A stretch of 64,000 nucleotides of DNA from positions 19,935 to 83,934 of the forward strand of contig QVRM01004010.1 in the NCBI GenBank assembly GCA_003439945.1. The letters are read 5' to 3'. Under the pieces are notes generated by a model. That model saw nothing but the letters and a program-made list of their open reading frames with translations. It was not told where the DNA came from and searched no databases. Of this stretch, positions 10,986-24,300 are shown in pieces; the stretch's first letter is position 1; each line of letters begins with the position of its first letter. The position numbers and the translations under genes are program-made. This DNA is from Dermanyssus gallinae. Lineage: Eukaryota; Arthropoda; Arachnida; Mesostigmata; Dermanyssidae.

Positions 10986-11484
10986 TTCATACGGGGTATG
11001 ACACGCAGTAACGTGCCGGTCTGTGTGCTGTCACCTATGAAATTGTTGCGGTTTAAGAAACATTTTCAAGAAGCAGCATGCATTGTTTTTGTTCTTCCTG
11101 TTTTTTTATGGCGTTTTTTTACACGTATATTATAGTTACGACTTAATAGTCTACTATAAACTGGCATCACCTGCGGGCAGATCTGTGCTAGAATGTATGA
11201 TTGATGATGAGTCACATAATATTTGCAAGACACGCACTCCTAATTGCATCATTGTGCGTACTTTCTGTTATTTTGCTTTTGCTGAGCGCTAGCAGTAATA
11301 ACACTTAACAATACATGGGTAAGCATTCGTGCCGAATATGTTAACTATTGCCCCTGAGGCGCGACGAAGGTCAGCTTTGGATATAACCTACATACTTGTT
11401 TTTTGTGGAAGAGGTATTAAATGCAGTTACGCACCATCGCTACGAGTCTCTATCTCTAGCAGTGTGGGACTTGACCCCAACGGT

Positions 11485-12060
11485 TGGATGTTACTCCGTT
11501 GAGACCCATACCCACTAAACGCACCTCTCCCCTTAAGCTTCACTCTCTGATAGCCCAGATCTTCATAAAAAAAACAGTACTATGGACTATCAGGAGAAGT
11601 TGCGAGCGCCCTTTCAGATCAATTGGCTGGGGTCGCCCAGAGGATCCAGCACTTGTCTAACACCTGCGAGCCCGTTTTCTTCGAGCTGCACTTCTCTATG
11701 GATGCTTTCAGGTTGAAACCGCAGTTGTGTCTGTCTTTCTTTGCACTTTTCATGTTTCTCCTGAAGGATTTATTTTGCCGTCGCTTCTCCCAGTTTCCAG
11801 GTTTGCTCACTGGAGACAGTGTAATCTGTAAACTTTATTAAGCTGGAGCGAGGTGGGTCGCTGACCTCGTGGTGTGGGTCTCCCTCCCTGGCCCATTTCA
11901 CTCGGACGAGTCTGCTTGCCCTTAACCGCGCAGCTTCCCAGGCCGAGCACTGTAGCAGTGTGTGACCTGGAGTGTCCTCATGTGCCTCTTGGCAGAATAC
12001 GCATATCGGCGACGAAGCCTTTCCAATTCGGGACAAATACGAGTTGAAGTTTCCGTGTCC
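11485..12060 (-). mobile_element. R1-like LINE 3' fragment
   Basis: The minus strand reads LLTGHGNFNSYLSRIG, then ICVFCQEAHEDTPGHTLLQC (a C-x2-C...H...C zinc motif) and DPPRSSLIKFTDYTVS. This is the C-terminus typical of R1-clade ORF2 proteins and is seen intact at 21.5-21.8 kb. The 3' terminus at TGGATGTTAC (11485) is shared with the copy ending at 4000. Upstream, to about 12300, similarity fades into unassigned sequence. Confidence 0.75.
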
Positions 12061-12652
12061 TGTGAGGAGAACCTACATACTGCGAGATGCCAAGGTAACT
12101 TGATTAAATGTCTTCACGATTTCATTGAAAGAATTAAAGTATCGATCTCTTGTCTTGAGAATGTTGCGCTTGTTTTTGTACTGGTGCGTTTGTTGCTGCT
12201 GTGCAAGCCGGTCACGAGCCTCCAGAAGGCTTGTCGCTTTTTCTCGTCATTACACCTTGGTTACGTAATAGTGTGCAAGTTGCATTGCACAAAGATGCTT
12301 TAATATAGTGTTGCAAGGTTTTTTTCCAAGAGAGGCGGTTTAAGCGGCTTTGCTCGAGTCACTACCCATATCTCCTCCGGTAGTCCTAAAGAGCAGAGAG
12401 GAAAACTACTTTTCAAATTTACTACTTATCGTTGTTTAAACCGCTTTGATGATACAATGACCTGGTCCAGCAAATTTTGTACACAATCTGCAGCGATGTT
12501 CACTGAAGGCAACACTTTTTCGCTTTTTTCCGCAGGTTTTATCCTTAAGCAAACTGTTTGAGTGTTCAGCGCGTTGTTATTCACCTTAATACCATTTGTC
12601 ACCACAAACGACCAACTGCGCATGGACATGTTATCAGACGGCTGAATATATT

Positions 12653-13042
12653 CTACGGGGGCTGTTTCTTAATAATATTCCAAGAGCCTCGCTTCAACGT
12701 ACGGCTCAATCGAACGGGGCACGAACCCCACATTCTCGCCGTTGCATCGGCCTGAGCCTCGCAACCTTTCTTAAAACGTTCCAGCGAGCCACATATTATA
12801 CCATTTGGCTTCGGAACCTTGCAGTCTGCGACAAAGTGATCCATATTGTAGCATCTAAAACACTGCATTATGTTACAGTGTAACAAAATCCCATGCTGCT
12901 TTAGATCCAAGCAGATCTCCGATGGAAAGCGATTATCTGTGAATGTTAAGATTACTTTCTTGGTCTTTTGGCCTGGACTGAAGACTAAACATCGCGCAGC
13001 ATGGATAGCCACTTCTGTGCTATTTCTAGCAGGACATTTCAA
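12653..13042 (-). pseudogene. LINE ORF1 (gag-like) fragment
   Basis: 130 codons with a KKVILTFTDNRFPSEICL stretch followed by a zinc knuckle, CFRCYNMDHFVADC, and a degenerate second Cys cluster (ICGSLERFKKGC). The order of an RRM-like or beta-rich segment then CCHC is the usual arrangement of APE-type LINE ORF1. No intact start or long frame is present. Confidence 0.6.
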
Positions 13043-13427
13043 CTGGTGTTCACCCTTTACATATTTTACTTATTTGTTAGTTATATTTTTTTCAGCAGGC
13101 AATCAGTGCTACAGCACTGCCGGGTGCAGCTATAACGCTATAACGCGAATTGATCGATGCTTCTTTTTTAATGCTATTCAAAATAGTCACGAAAGTAATA
13201 GGTAAGAGGCCCGTTGGCGGTTTCCTCAGTAGTAAAATCTCGGTGAAGTTGACAAGCGTATGAAATAGAGTTTCTGTCGTCTCCTCACCCATTATACAAC
13301 GGTGGGTGAAGCTTACACAAGAAAGTAAGTCGCAAAGCAACCTCAATTTGATAAAGTTAAAATCCGCAGCGAAGCATCTATAAGAGTTTGTTAGTGCGCA
13401 GTCTACATCATACATTACATTCATTTA

Positions 13428-13960
13428 TTAATCACCATTGTCAGGTATAGAGTCAAATATCATACATAAAAACATGAGCCAGCCTGGCCAGTGATTCAAC
13501 TCTGGAGCACTCTTCCGCATGATATCTCCCACAAGCTCTCCCACACCTGTTACAGATATGTTCTTCTGTCGGCTCATGGTACCCTTGAGTTTACAGAGAA
13601 CATGGAGGAAGCCGTGCACTGCATAACGTACTACCACACTGCGGTTAGTGCGATGTAGTCCCCATCCACGCATTGTTTGTCATTGCACCCGTACTAATAT
13701 AGTCGGGGTCCACGTCTGACATTCTATCCTCCCACTGACAGATGAAATACCTGAAGGCCTGTGTTTCAGGCAGCCGGAACTGGCGTTGCAGGTCCTCTAT
13801 GAAGAGCGGGGTACCGGTGAGTAGATAGACCAGACGATTGCGGCACGACGTGTGGAGACCGAGCACTCGCTCGACAAAGGCGGGTTTCACTCGATCAAGC
13901 CTCGCGAGCTGGGCCACAGTTTATATCGCCTGCCGATATCTAGGAGCTCTCCGCAAGAAA
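13428..13960 (-). pseudogene. LINE ORF2 C-terminal fragment
   Basis: The minus-strand frame 13645-13917 contains LARLDRVKPAFVERVLGL and RNRLVYLLTGTPLFIEDLQ, parallel to RVKACFVKRVLGL at 0.37 kb and to KRVLCLPIRARNRFVYL at 35.0 kb. A second frame (13428-13673) carries an HGFLHVLCKLKG zinc-tail block. It is the same clade as the LINEs at 1-1.9 and 34.7-38.4 kb, with frameshifts. Confidence 0.65.
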
Positions 13961-15689
13961 CGCTTCCGTAGAAGGGTCAGATCATCAGTTCCTTTTCATC
14001 TCCTTAAGTTTTCACTTCCGGAGTAAGTTGAAAGAACCAACTTACTTACGGTTATGATGATAGACCCGACTAGCCACACGCATCTAGGACTGTTTTCGAC
14101 GTTCCCGTATTTAAACGTATGATCCCTGGCATTTAGAAGGTGCAACCAAAACAGAGGCAATAAGCGATAGTAGAGGCAATAATTTCGAATCGCTACTGTT
14201 TGCCGTTGCGTTATCTAAGACTTTTAAATTACATTTCAACACATGCTTTTTTCTTATCTTTGGCGAACCTCAAAAGGGGACATGATCCGGCAGTATGGGT
14301 TGCTTCTGACTTTCTATCGCCAGCGTGTCACGGCTAAGAGGGTTTGCAGAACCTCCTGTCCGGTAACCATCTTGATAGCTTTCGCCAAATCTCGGCCAAC
14401 AACTTGCAAAGCTTCTGGAACAGACATTTTAGCGAGGAGGGAGCGCAGGCTTCGGAATATTAATTGCGGGATTGGGTCGTCTGCTGCCGACGAGATACCT
14501 CTGAAAACGTAACAACGGAGGCGTAACTTGGCCCTAATGGCGCCGTTTCTGTGACAACAGCAACTTGAAAAGTATGTTCGACATCTTGATGGGTGACTAT
14601 AGCAGAAAGTAGTTACGCTTTTTCTCGTAAATCACCTTTGCAACTTACACAGTTAAGATTAATGGCGCAATTAACCGCCTCGTAATCTGCTCCTTCGCAG
14701 CGTACAGTAACTTAATAAATGACTTGTGCGTTGGCATCTCAAGCATAGCGCTGGATTGTTCGATTATAGGATCACGTTGTAACCTAGACTAGACCATCAT
14801 CCGTCCCGTACGGGCTTGAAATCGCCGCTAGAGCCTGATAGGTTAAGATCTCTATCTGAAACTACATTGCATTTAAAAACGTGCTATAGTTCACAGTGAC
14901 GGTTGTCACTAACTTTTGGATGCAGGGCGTCAGAATGGCAGCACATGCGCTGCCACATACCAAACACACGCACGATTGGAAAGCTTGTAGAGATTCCGTT
15001 GCTAGAAGTTTATAAAAAAAATCGTCGTAGCCGAATGGTAGTACTAACAAACAAATATGGGGAACAAGCCTATGTGACAAATCTGAGGTCTCTAATTTTG
15101 GCTAGACACAACAGGGTTTCACCCCCGATGTTGTACTGCGATGTTTTTTTCAAACAGAAACTGGATCGCCGGGCACAAATCTGCACCAATTCAATAAATG
15201 GCTTTGTAGTTCATGCACGCGTACATATAGGTTCCTACAATAGCGTCGCTTTGTCATTGACTCTAGCGCTTAAGCAATTGTGTATTTGGACAGGTCCCAC
15301 TCCAGAGAATAAACTCGGCATTCAAAATGGACGTCATCTCTGTAGGAGCAAAAACTGCAGACATGCTGCAACGACGTAGAGTGAAGCAGGCCGAAAATTT
15401 GTCTACCCAACGGGCCTGCTCTGACCTATTGTTATACGTTAAAGCCTATGTCAAAAGTCACGTAGCTCGTACACGGTTGGGTCTGCTGCCAAGCGCAGCG
15501 ATTGAATTGAGGTTTTCGATGCAAAAAAAAATTGCCAGTTTGGCAAACCTGTTGCGTAACGAAAATGTGTTGCTAGGGTCTGATTGGCTTTACGTTGTTT
15601 TTTTATTTTTCTACAAAATACGGAGAAAATAATACAAATACGTTTCAAACATTGGTGAGACAGTGTATAGCAAAAGTGTGGAGCAATAT
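13961..15689. other. no recognised gene; two weak plus-strand frames
   Basis: Frames at 14903-15379 (158 codons) and 15327-15632 (101 codons) are open but show no domain, low complexity or motif I know, and they may be chance. A short block at about 14793-14818 (CCGTCCCGTACGGGCTTG) matches the core of the interspersed repeat at 20.9, 30.6 and 46.2 kb. Confidence 0.4.
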
Positions 15690-15906
15690 ATATATATATA
15701 TATATACACGTGTGACCATTATAACGTTATAAAGACCTTTGACATTAAATCGCCCCGGAAAAATAAAATATATATATATATATATAGTTTGGTTCGTTCT
15801 ACCGTTCTTAATGACCCTGCGCTGCAAACAATGACCAAAAAAGGGTTTGCCTCTTTCAATTTCCGTCTTCATATTTTTCCTCAAATATATATATATATAT
15901 ATATAC
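15690..15906. repeat. cluster of three short (TA)n microsatellites
   Basis: TA runs at about 15690-15707, 15769-15786 and 15885-15906, separated by ordinary sequence. Confidence 0.85.
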
Positions 15907-16569
15907 ATATAAAATAGTTGACTACTTACTATGCGGTCTGCGGTCGTTTCCTGCTGCGTATGCTGCTTGGTATTCTAGCAGCTGCGGGCAGGAAAGCAAA
16001 CGCAAGCATTTGCCCAGCCTCTAAACAGTCGCTGACGCTCGAAAATACCTCCGACTTTCGAGGTCGAGTGGCAGGCAGCACGTCGAGTTTGACCACAAGT
16101 CTGTTCCACGGCGACACGGGCCATGTTGTCGAGCCGAACGAAACAGCTCACCGGCTGCGAACCGCCATTGGGCCCTGTGCAGGCGCCAGGCTAGGGGCAT
16201 CAGAGCTGCGCAGCGTTAACCGGGCGCCCACACAGACAGCCGGGGTTGGGGGGTGCAGGGAGGAAGTTTCGAGCAATTTAGCGACATTAACTCTGGTTTT
16301 CGCCCGGCCAGTTAACGGTGTCGTTTGGTCACGCAGGTCAAACGCCTGCCGTTCGTTACCCGTCTCTCTCTCTCTCCCTCTCCCTCCCTCTCTCCCTCCC
16401 TCTCTCTTAACTTGCCTACAGTTCGTATCCATGGTTTTGCTTACAGTGGTGTCTGTGAACGGAAACACAATATAGGAACAACAAGAAAGAGGAAACTGAG
16501 TCTTTTTTGCTGCTGTGCTTCCGGATGTCTGGAACTACCGCATTAGCGCGCACACATGCATGTACACAC
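15907..16569. other. no recognised gene
   Basis: A plus-strand frame of 185 codons (15918-16475) overlaps a minus-strand one of 106. Both run over a (CTCTCCCT)n pyrimidine tract at 16360-16410, and neither has a recognisable domain. I treat both as chance frames in GC-richer DNA. Confidence 0.4.

Positions 16570-16570
<1 letters not shown>

Positions 16571-16624
<54 letters not shown>
16571..16624. repeat. (TA)n microsatellite
   Basis: About 50 bp of TA, preceded by ACACACATGCATGTACACACG. Confidence 0.9.
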
Positions 16625-16627
<3 letters not shown>

Positions 16628-17254
16628 GCCTAGTCCAGAGCTTATGTTCAAAGTCCTAGATATATTAAAAGTTTGCCCTGCCAAACGTGTACTGGGACCA
16701 TTAAAAAATCGCATCGCAACACTTGCTCTAAAGCTGTACGCCGGAAAAGTCTTAGTGCCTAGCAAAATCCTGTTTAGCACTGAGACATTAAACTTCTATC
16801 CAAACATCTAGAGGGACAAGAACCATAAAGTTTGCAAAGGAATACTATATTAAGAACCCAATAACCTAGTGGAAATATTATCATTATACCTTCATAAAGC
16901 CAAACTATGTTGATATTGATAAATGTTTATGTAGTTTCTGTAGAGAGTGCGATTTTAGACCCTGCCACGTACTTGTCTGTCCGAAAACTGTTGGAGCATT
17001 CCTAATAGCCAGAGACAGACACTGCGTAATATCTAATCATACTGTTTTTGTCAAAGTAATGTTATTGCAATCCCAGACCTAGAAGAGATGGGAATGATAT
17101 CAGTTTTAATGGGTTTGAGAGTCCCGCACTTTCTGATGCTGGCTGTCAGTGGCGCATGTGCATTACGCATTTCCGAGACCTCCCAATTAAGAACAAAAGA
17201 GCACACGCTCCTGTAGTGATTGAAACAACCAATTATCCTGTAAATAAATCATGG

Positions 17255-17285
<31 letters not shown>

Positions 17286-18777
17286 ACTGGTTAGCCTAAA
17301 CCAGAGTCTTGACTCTGTCAGTTTTGCCAGTGCTAGCCCCGACTTGTAGAAGCAATGTCCGGTTTAAAAGGGCTACATTTTTGCTGCAAGATTGGCTATT
17401 TTTCAGTAAGCTTTTGCTGCAGAAAGTCCAACAGTCCTACATAGAATTATCCTCTGATCGTTTGTCACTCTCTAGCTAGTCGACTACAATTGTTTCACGT
17501 TAGAGGCGCAGTCACTACTTTCCGGGTCGATTGTTGTCCGCACCCTCTTCGGAGGTTCTTCACCGGGTGCACACCATTGGCAAGATGCAGTCCTGTACCC
17601 AAATTGGAATGATAATTTTAATGCTTTTTGCATGCTTTCATTTAACTTGCAAAGCAACTTGAACCACATGGTTAACTGGGACTGCAAAGCAGAGTTACCG
17701 ACATGCTACATTTGCAGGGTAAATGGGCTTTGCCCAGATAGCATGGTCTACCCTAGTAGAGGGGAGAAGGTGCAAAATCTTACGTAGCCTCGTAGGGATG
17801 CCGGGGCCCCAAGAGAGGTCGAAGAAGATACCAGAAAAAAAGAGCCGAAAAACAAAAAAAATATAAGAGAATGGAGAAAACGCATAAGGGAAAGGGCACG
17901 ACAAGATGGGATCGCTCATAATCCGAGAGGCGTCTGGGTAGTCGTAGTGGAGGTCCCATACCCGCCTAAAATGGTAAAGATTTTCCAGGGGAAACTAAAC
18001 CGCGGAAGCCAACAGAAGCCACAAAGGAAGCGTGAATGGTGGAGATGGACCTGTCCGATGTAACTCTAATGCTCAAGACAGCCAAGAAAGCCGCTAAGCG
18101 GTAGAGGTTTGCAGAATGCCGCCGCATGGGCAGCAGGAGTCTATTTTTTAGACGCTATTGTGCGCGAAAAGACGCGGCTAAAGGACGCTGGCTGTGCGCG
18201 TTACGGAGACACGCAAGTGCCATTTGGCAGTCGAGTTAAGAGTGCCCCGCAAGGGGCTATGGCAACCCAGCCCTCCGTAGAGCGGCTTTTCGCATCCCCT
18301 TGTGCTCTTAAGCTAAGGGCACGACGCCATTCATAGGAGATTGTGGACCACGAGGTTGCCCTCCCACGGTCTCGAAGTAGTACATTTCCACACTTGGGGG
18401 GGGGTGAGAGTGAGGTTTTTACTGTGTGAAAGTCCCACACTAGGTGCTGTTGTTTGTTGAATTCTGGGTTTAGTGTGTTTATGAGTGGCATGCTATGCCA
18501 AAAAAAAAACTGTGAAAACACGCCAGTGCCGGGAGATAATCGACACATTTTCTAGATTTAAGGGTTTGGCATGTTCAGAAAATCAAGCACACGCAGACAA
18601 TGTATGATTAGCCGTGCAATCGAATTAAATTAAGATGGAGCCTCATACGTATGTGTAAAAATATATGTATACACAGCTATAAATATAATGTTTTTGCAAC
18701 ACCAATATTTGTATGCGGTTTAGTGGTATACATTAAGTTTTTCGTATGTGCTTCACTTCGTGCTTCTATGCTTTTAA
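16625..18777. other. no recognised gene
   Basis: Contains a TA run at 17257-17285, a purine-rich plus-strand stretch with Lys/Arg-rich coding at 17760-17900, and a G9 run near 18399. I see no family-level match. Confidence 0.4.
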
Positions 18778-19499
<722 letters not shown>

Positions 19500-19835
19500 G
19501 TTCATATTTAAACAGCGTCAGAATCTTGACATACAACGTGGAAACGCTGCTTTCGTTTGGGGGGCACACTTATGTAAACATATATATATATATATATACT
19601 CTGCTTTAAATGAAACATTTAGTCAACCACTGAGATCGGCTGGCTTTCCGTGTGTTCTGCAACTTCCGAGTCTATCTATGGAAAAAGAGTTGGACCTCTT
19701 TCACTCAAGCTGATTCAGCGCGTGGGTTTTTAACTTTTTAACGGAGGACTAGAGAACATCGTAATTTTTGCCCCAGAAATTGTCGCTCGACATTCAACGA
19801 GGAAATGCAGCATCTGTTTGGGGCACATTGTTGAA
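19500..19835 (+). pseudogene. two small relics resembling the C-terminus of RLE-type LINEs
   Basis: The plus strand reads LDIQRGNAAFVWGAHL at about 19520-19570 and LSLDIQRGNAASVWGTLL at about 19780-19835. These resemble the end of the LINE ORF2 family at 53.8-64 kb (LSLAVCRGNAGCIVGSM). Only this short motif is preserved and the upstream RT is not visible, so the assignment is tentative. Confidence 0.4.
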
Positions 19836-19950
19836 CTGGGCTAATTCTGGGTTAGAAAACCCGAAGCCACACGTTCACGCAAAGACAATTGTTCACTTTA
19901 AGGTGTTTATATATATGTATATGTTTATATATATATATATATATATATTA
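19560..19950. repeat. two (TA)n microsatellites
   Basis: TA runs at about 19580-19598 and 19908-19949. Confidence 0.8.
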
Positions 19951-20914
19951 CATTAAGGTGATGCAAACGTTCTTGTCGTCTTTACCTAAAGCTAAAACAT
20001 CATCGTCCAGTGATCCTAATTCACGCGTTTTTTAAAGCGAAAGCACAAATTTGCAAAACCATGAAGGTTGATTCAATCATCAATATAGTCTCCTTCTTTC
20101 CAATCACATCTTTTGATTACCCAACTTATGTTTTGTAGTTCATGTTTGAGCTTTGATTCCTATTTTGTAAAAGTCTCTCTAGAGGCGAAGATGTGTCTTA
20201 CCTCATTTTTGGACGTCTTCGTAGGGCTTCGATTTTCTCAAGGCAGAAAGCTCAAGAAGGATCTAAACAAACAATAGTCTAAACGTGCAAATACTATGGA
20301 GTAAAGTGGTGCTTAATAGATTCCCAGCCCAGGTTGTATATCTCGATGCAATGGCTGACTCGCGACCTCTTTTAAAATTGTACCACGCACCAAGACAACG
20401 CGCGACCTTTTGACAAGACAACGAGTTTACGAGTTATGGACGAGCGTTGGTCAACTTCTCTTAAACTTCAGAAAGCTCTTAGCAGAAAAGGTCTGAGTTA
20501 ATCGTCTAATGTATTTGCTTTAGAAATTCAAAGTGACTAACGTTTCTGATATCTGACAAAGCGTTTCCTATATAAAAGCCCAACAATGTACAACGAGAAA
20601 TACGGGACGGGGACTCTTTTGTTTTTTGCAGGTCTCCGTACGTAAAGACACAGTGCTAACAAGCTGTCCTGAACATATCGTAGACTGAAAACACCGGCGA
20701 CTAGGGCGGAGAACTTGTGTCTCAGAGAAAGATAAGACAACCGCTGTTCGTATGGCAGAAGAGATCCCTTATAGAACTCGTTTCGACGTTCTCAAAAACG
20801 ACTGTGGATGTAAAATAACACCATACGGCATAGATACGACGTGTGGTAGAGGCTGTGGCGAGGCAGATCTTTCTGCGGTCCACTTTACAAGTTCTAGAAT
20901 TTGAAACATCTTGA
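19951..20914. other. no recognised gene
   Basis: Nothing above short chance frames is seen on either strand. Confidence 0.5.
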
Positions 20915-21120
20915 AGGAGGTTATTTTTAACTCTAGACCGTCCATCGTCCTCTACGGGCTTGGAACCTACAGTGTGGTATATCTATAATGCACCGGAGGC
21001 CCGACATGTTGAGATATCTCCCTGGGGTTTCCCAACAGTCTTTGTGGCAGCATGGCCGCTGACTCCCGCCGGTATGGTTTATCATCTATTCTTAATGAGC
21101 ATCGCTCAAAGAAATCGATC
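20915..21120 (+). repeat. interspersed repeat, copy 1
   Basis: Shares a CGTCCTCTACGGGCTTGGAA block, a GGTATGGTTTATCAT block and an AATGAGCATCGCTCAA block with 30634-30863 and 46180-46342. All three are on the plus strand, with variable spacers. Similarity to the neighbouring copy ends about 40 bp before the R1-like LINE insertion site. Confidence 0.65.
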
Positions 21121-21159
21121 ACTTTACAAGCTCTGGTGATTCGTTAACTGACGCCAAGC

Positions 21160-21172
21160 TTATCCCAGATTC
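21160..21172. repeat. target-site duplication, left copy
   Basis: TTATCCCAGATTC, identical to 27184-27196. It immediately precedes the oligo(T) that is the poly(A) tail of the minus-strand LINE. Confidence 0.8.
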
Positions 21173-21189
21173 TTTTTTTTTTTTTTTTT
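21173..21189 (-). other. poly(A) tail of R1-like LINE (A17)
   Basis: Seventeen T on the plus strand, directly next to the target duplication. Confidence 0.85.
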
Positions 21190-21233
21190 AAGGGGTGGAA
21201 AATGCATTTACGCACACCCGCCGATATAATGAC

Positions 21234-21299
21234 GGGTAGTGTGGGGCTAGACGCTCGGAGAGGGAATACGCGACTCACTCTAATCCGAGCGTACTACCC
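21234..21299 (-). promoter_or_regulatory. 3' UTR stem-loop of R1-like LINE
   Basis: GGGTAGT (21234-21240) pairs with ACTACCC (21293-21299), and inside it ACGCTCGGA (21251-21259) pairs with TCCGAGCGT (21284-21292). The loop is about 24 nt. It lies 45-110 nt from the tail, a plausible 3' RNA recognition structure for the cognate reverse transcriptase (inferred). Confidence 0.6.
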
Positions 21300-21325
21300 A
21301 CTAAAAACCACCCCCCCCGGAACCC

Positions 21326-21369
21326 CCTCCTGGTTCGGAATTGTGAACCATTACCTCGAGACCAGGAGG
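21326..21369 (-). promoter_or_regulatory. second 3' UTR hairpin of R1-like LINE
   Basis: CCTCCTGGT (21326-21334) pairs with ACCAGGAGG (21361-21369), with a further GGTTC/GAACC pairing inside. It lies just after the ORF2 stop in the sense direction. Confidence 0.55.
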
Positions 21370-21384
21370 GAGGAGTCTCACGCT

Positions 21385-24300
21385 TCAACCCTTTCCTTGG
21401 TCTGTAGGTGCATCCCGAGCAGGTAAGTCCTGCTGGGTTAAATCAGGGGGGCTCCGGGCGACGAATCGCGCCCGGCGATTATTCTCCAGCCGGATCTTTT
21501 CGCGCATGAGCCTGTCGAGGTATTTTAGGCCAGCACCCCAATTAGTCGTTGAGTCGACCATGTGCGTGACGATCACTTGCGCGGTAGATGCCCGTAGGGT
21601 AAACGGTGAGCTATCGCGGTACGCAGACAACGCCGTGCATGTCTCAATTGTATGCGCAGCATCATCGGGCACTCCGGCGTCGCAGAGAACGCATATGTCC
21701 GTCGCGGCTTTTCCGATCTTCATCATGTACGCCTGAAACTGACCATGTCCGCTCAGCGCCTGGGCAGCGTAATATGTCATTGGTCCCTGTGCCGTATACC
21801 ACTTGCGCAAGTCCGTGATGAGGAAGCGTGTCCACGTGCCTCTCGTGTCTCCGGCAGGCGGGTGGGTCCACATCTCCGCCCAAGCGGCGAGTGTGGCCTC
21901 TCGAGCCTCGGTCCATGATATCTCTCCGTTTAATCTCCGCCTACTCCTCTCCTCCGCCAGCATGTCCCATGGAAGCAGGCATGCGAGAACAAGCAGGACG
22001 TCCGTGGAGACCGTCCGGTACGCCCGGCTAACCCGAATTGCCACACCCCGTTGGGAGCGGCGCAGAGCCTGGCGGGCCGTGTCCGTCCTGAGTGCTAAGT
22101 CCGCCCACACTGGCGCGGCATAGAGCGCGACCGCTTCTGCAACAGCAGCTAGTAGACGCCGTTTGGGATCGGACGCGCCTCCCTCCCGGGGTAGTATTCG
22201 GGCCAGGTTAGCCGATACTCTTGCCACCTTTTGCGTAACCTGCCTAATGTGGGGCAGGCCAGTTAGACCTGTGTCCAAGGTCACCCCTAGGTACCTGGCG
22301 TGGCGGGACGGCGTGAGAGCGTGCCCGTTGAGCTCCAGAGACATAGGCCCTATCCGCCTGCGTCCTGTTAGAAAAAGGGCCTCGGTTTTCTGTGGTGCTA
22401 ACTCCAGGTGATGTTCAGTCATCCACCTGTTTATCCGGGCAAGAGCCGTGTTTGCCCTGGCCTCCAGGATAGTCCATGTGCGAGCGGTGACTACCAGTGC
22501 AAGATCATCCGCGTAGGCGATTGTCTCCACCCCATCCGGCAGGTCGTCGAGCCGCAAGACACCATCGTATGCCACGTTCCATAGAACTGGGCCGAGTACG
22601 GAGCCCTGCGGCACCCCCGCCGTAATTTGATGGGTTTCACCTTGCGTGAGGAGTGTCCGCTCCTCCAGGTACGATGATAGTATGCGCCGCAGGTACGGGG
22701 AGATCCCCTTATGCTCGAGCGCACTCATTATTGTCGACCAGTTGGCGGTGTTGAACGCATTGCGGACGTCCAGCAATATCAATAGCACGTAGTTGCGTGA
22801 CCAAAGTGGCCGCTGCTGCTCGGCGCGAGCCGCCTCTATGACTCGCTCCACGGCGTCAAGGGTGGATCGGCCCCTGCGAAATCCGTATTGGTTATTTGAG
22901 AGGGCATCTCTCGCCTCCAGATTGTCGTTTAAACGCCGAACGAGCACGTTTTCGACTAGTTTGCTTACAGCGTCGAGTAAGCATATGGGGCGATGCGCTG
23001 ACGAGCCGGGTGAGGCGCTCGGCTTCGGTATCAGTACTAAATGGGCACGTTTCCACTGGGTGGGAAAGCGACCCTCTACGAGCAAGCGTGACACTAGCTT
23101 TGCAAGAGGCTTGGGATAGGATCGTGCCAGCAGTCGCACCACGTCCGGTGGGACCCCGTCCGGGCCCGGGGCTTTACCCGGTGCTAGCCGCTCCGCCGCT
23201 TCTATTATGTCCTCTGTTGTTACTTCCGGGATCTGTTCAGGGTCAACGGGAATGCTGGTATGAACGCGGGCCGGTTGTTGCGGAAAGAGCTTGAGAACTA
23301 CCCGGCAAATTTCTTCTGCCGGGAGAGGTGGTGGTGGTGCGCGGAGCTTGCCCATAACGGTTCGATAGGGAAGACCCCACACGTCCACCTCAACCGAATC
23401 CACCAAGGCCTTCCAGGATTCGACTTTTGCCTGCTGAATGAGCTTTCGTAAGTAGAGTCGATGCGTACGATAAAGGTCCCCTAGGCGCTCAACCCTGGCA
23501 GTGGCATCTGCCAGAGGGTCGACATTGTGCCCCTGTCGTCTTCGTTTCGCCAGCCAAGAGCGTGCACGTGTCAGTGTGCGGTTCGCGCGTAAACAGTCTA
23601 CACGGGCTGTCTGAATAACCGAGCTCCACCAAGGTTTAGCAGGCCGGGCTCTCGTGCCGCCACGTCTGGCTGGGCCCCCGGCCGCCCGGCAGGCAGCCGC
23701 CAGGATTTTAGCCAGGGTATCCGCGTCTAATGGAGTGTCCGCCAAGCGATTGAACCGGTTTCTAAAGAAGGTCTGAAGAGCCTTTTTGTTAATGTATCGC
23801 ATCTGCCACGTGCGCCTCCGCGTATCGGGACAACGCGTGATCGGCGAGAGCAATTCAAACGTTAGATAGCGGTGGTCGCTCAAGGTTTCCTCGTTCTCCT
23901 GGACCTTCCAGTCTTGTATCCGTCGTAGGGCGCTCGGGTCCGCAAAGGTGAGGTCTAAGAACGATGTTTGACCTCGGCGCGCGAACGTAGGAACGTCGCG
24001 ATGGTTGGCCAGGGTCATGTTGTGCTCGGACATCCAGTCAAGAAGAGTCGCACCTTTGTCGGTGGCACGGTGACCCCCCCAGGCAGTGTGCACCGCATTG
24101 AAGTCCCCCGTGACAAGCAGTGAGTGTTTTGGGTATCGGTGAGATGCTATTGACACCGATAGCCTATCCAGGTAGCCCTCCAGGTCATGCAGAGTTTTAT
24201 TAGGCGAAAAATAACACGAATATACAACGATATTATTGTGTGGAAGGTACGCCCACACGAAGCCTTCAGCATGACCCCAATCGGTGAGGGAGAGCGTCGC

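Noticed and set aside
14903..15632. Host gene candidate from two plus-strand frames
   Set aside because: No domain, no codon-bias argument and no splice structure. Kept as unassigned sequence.
22896..23294. Plus-strand frames inside 21.4-26.7 kb
   Set aside because: Shadows of the GC-rich R1-like ORF1 and ORF2. No motifs in these frames.
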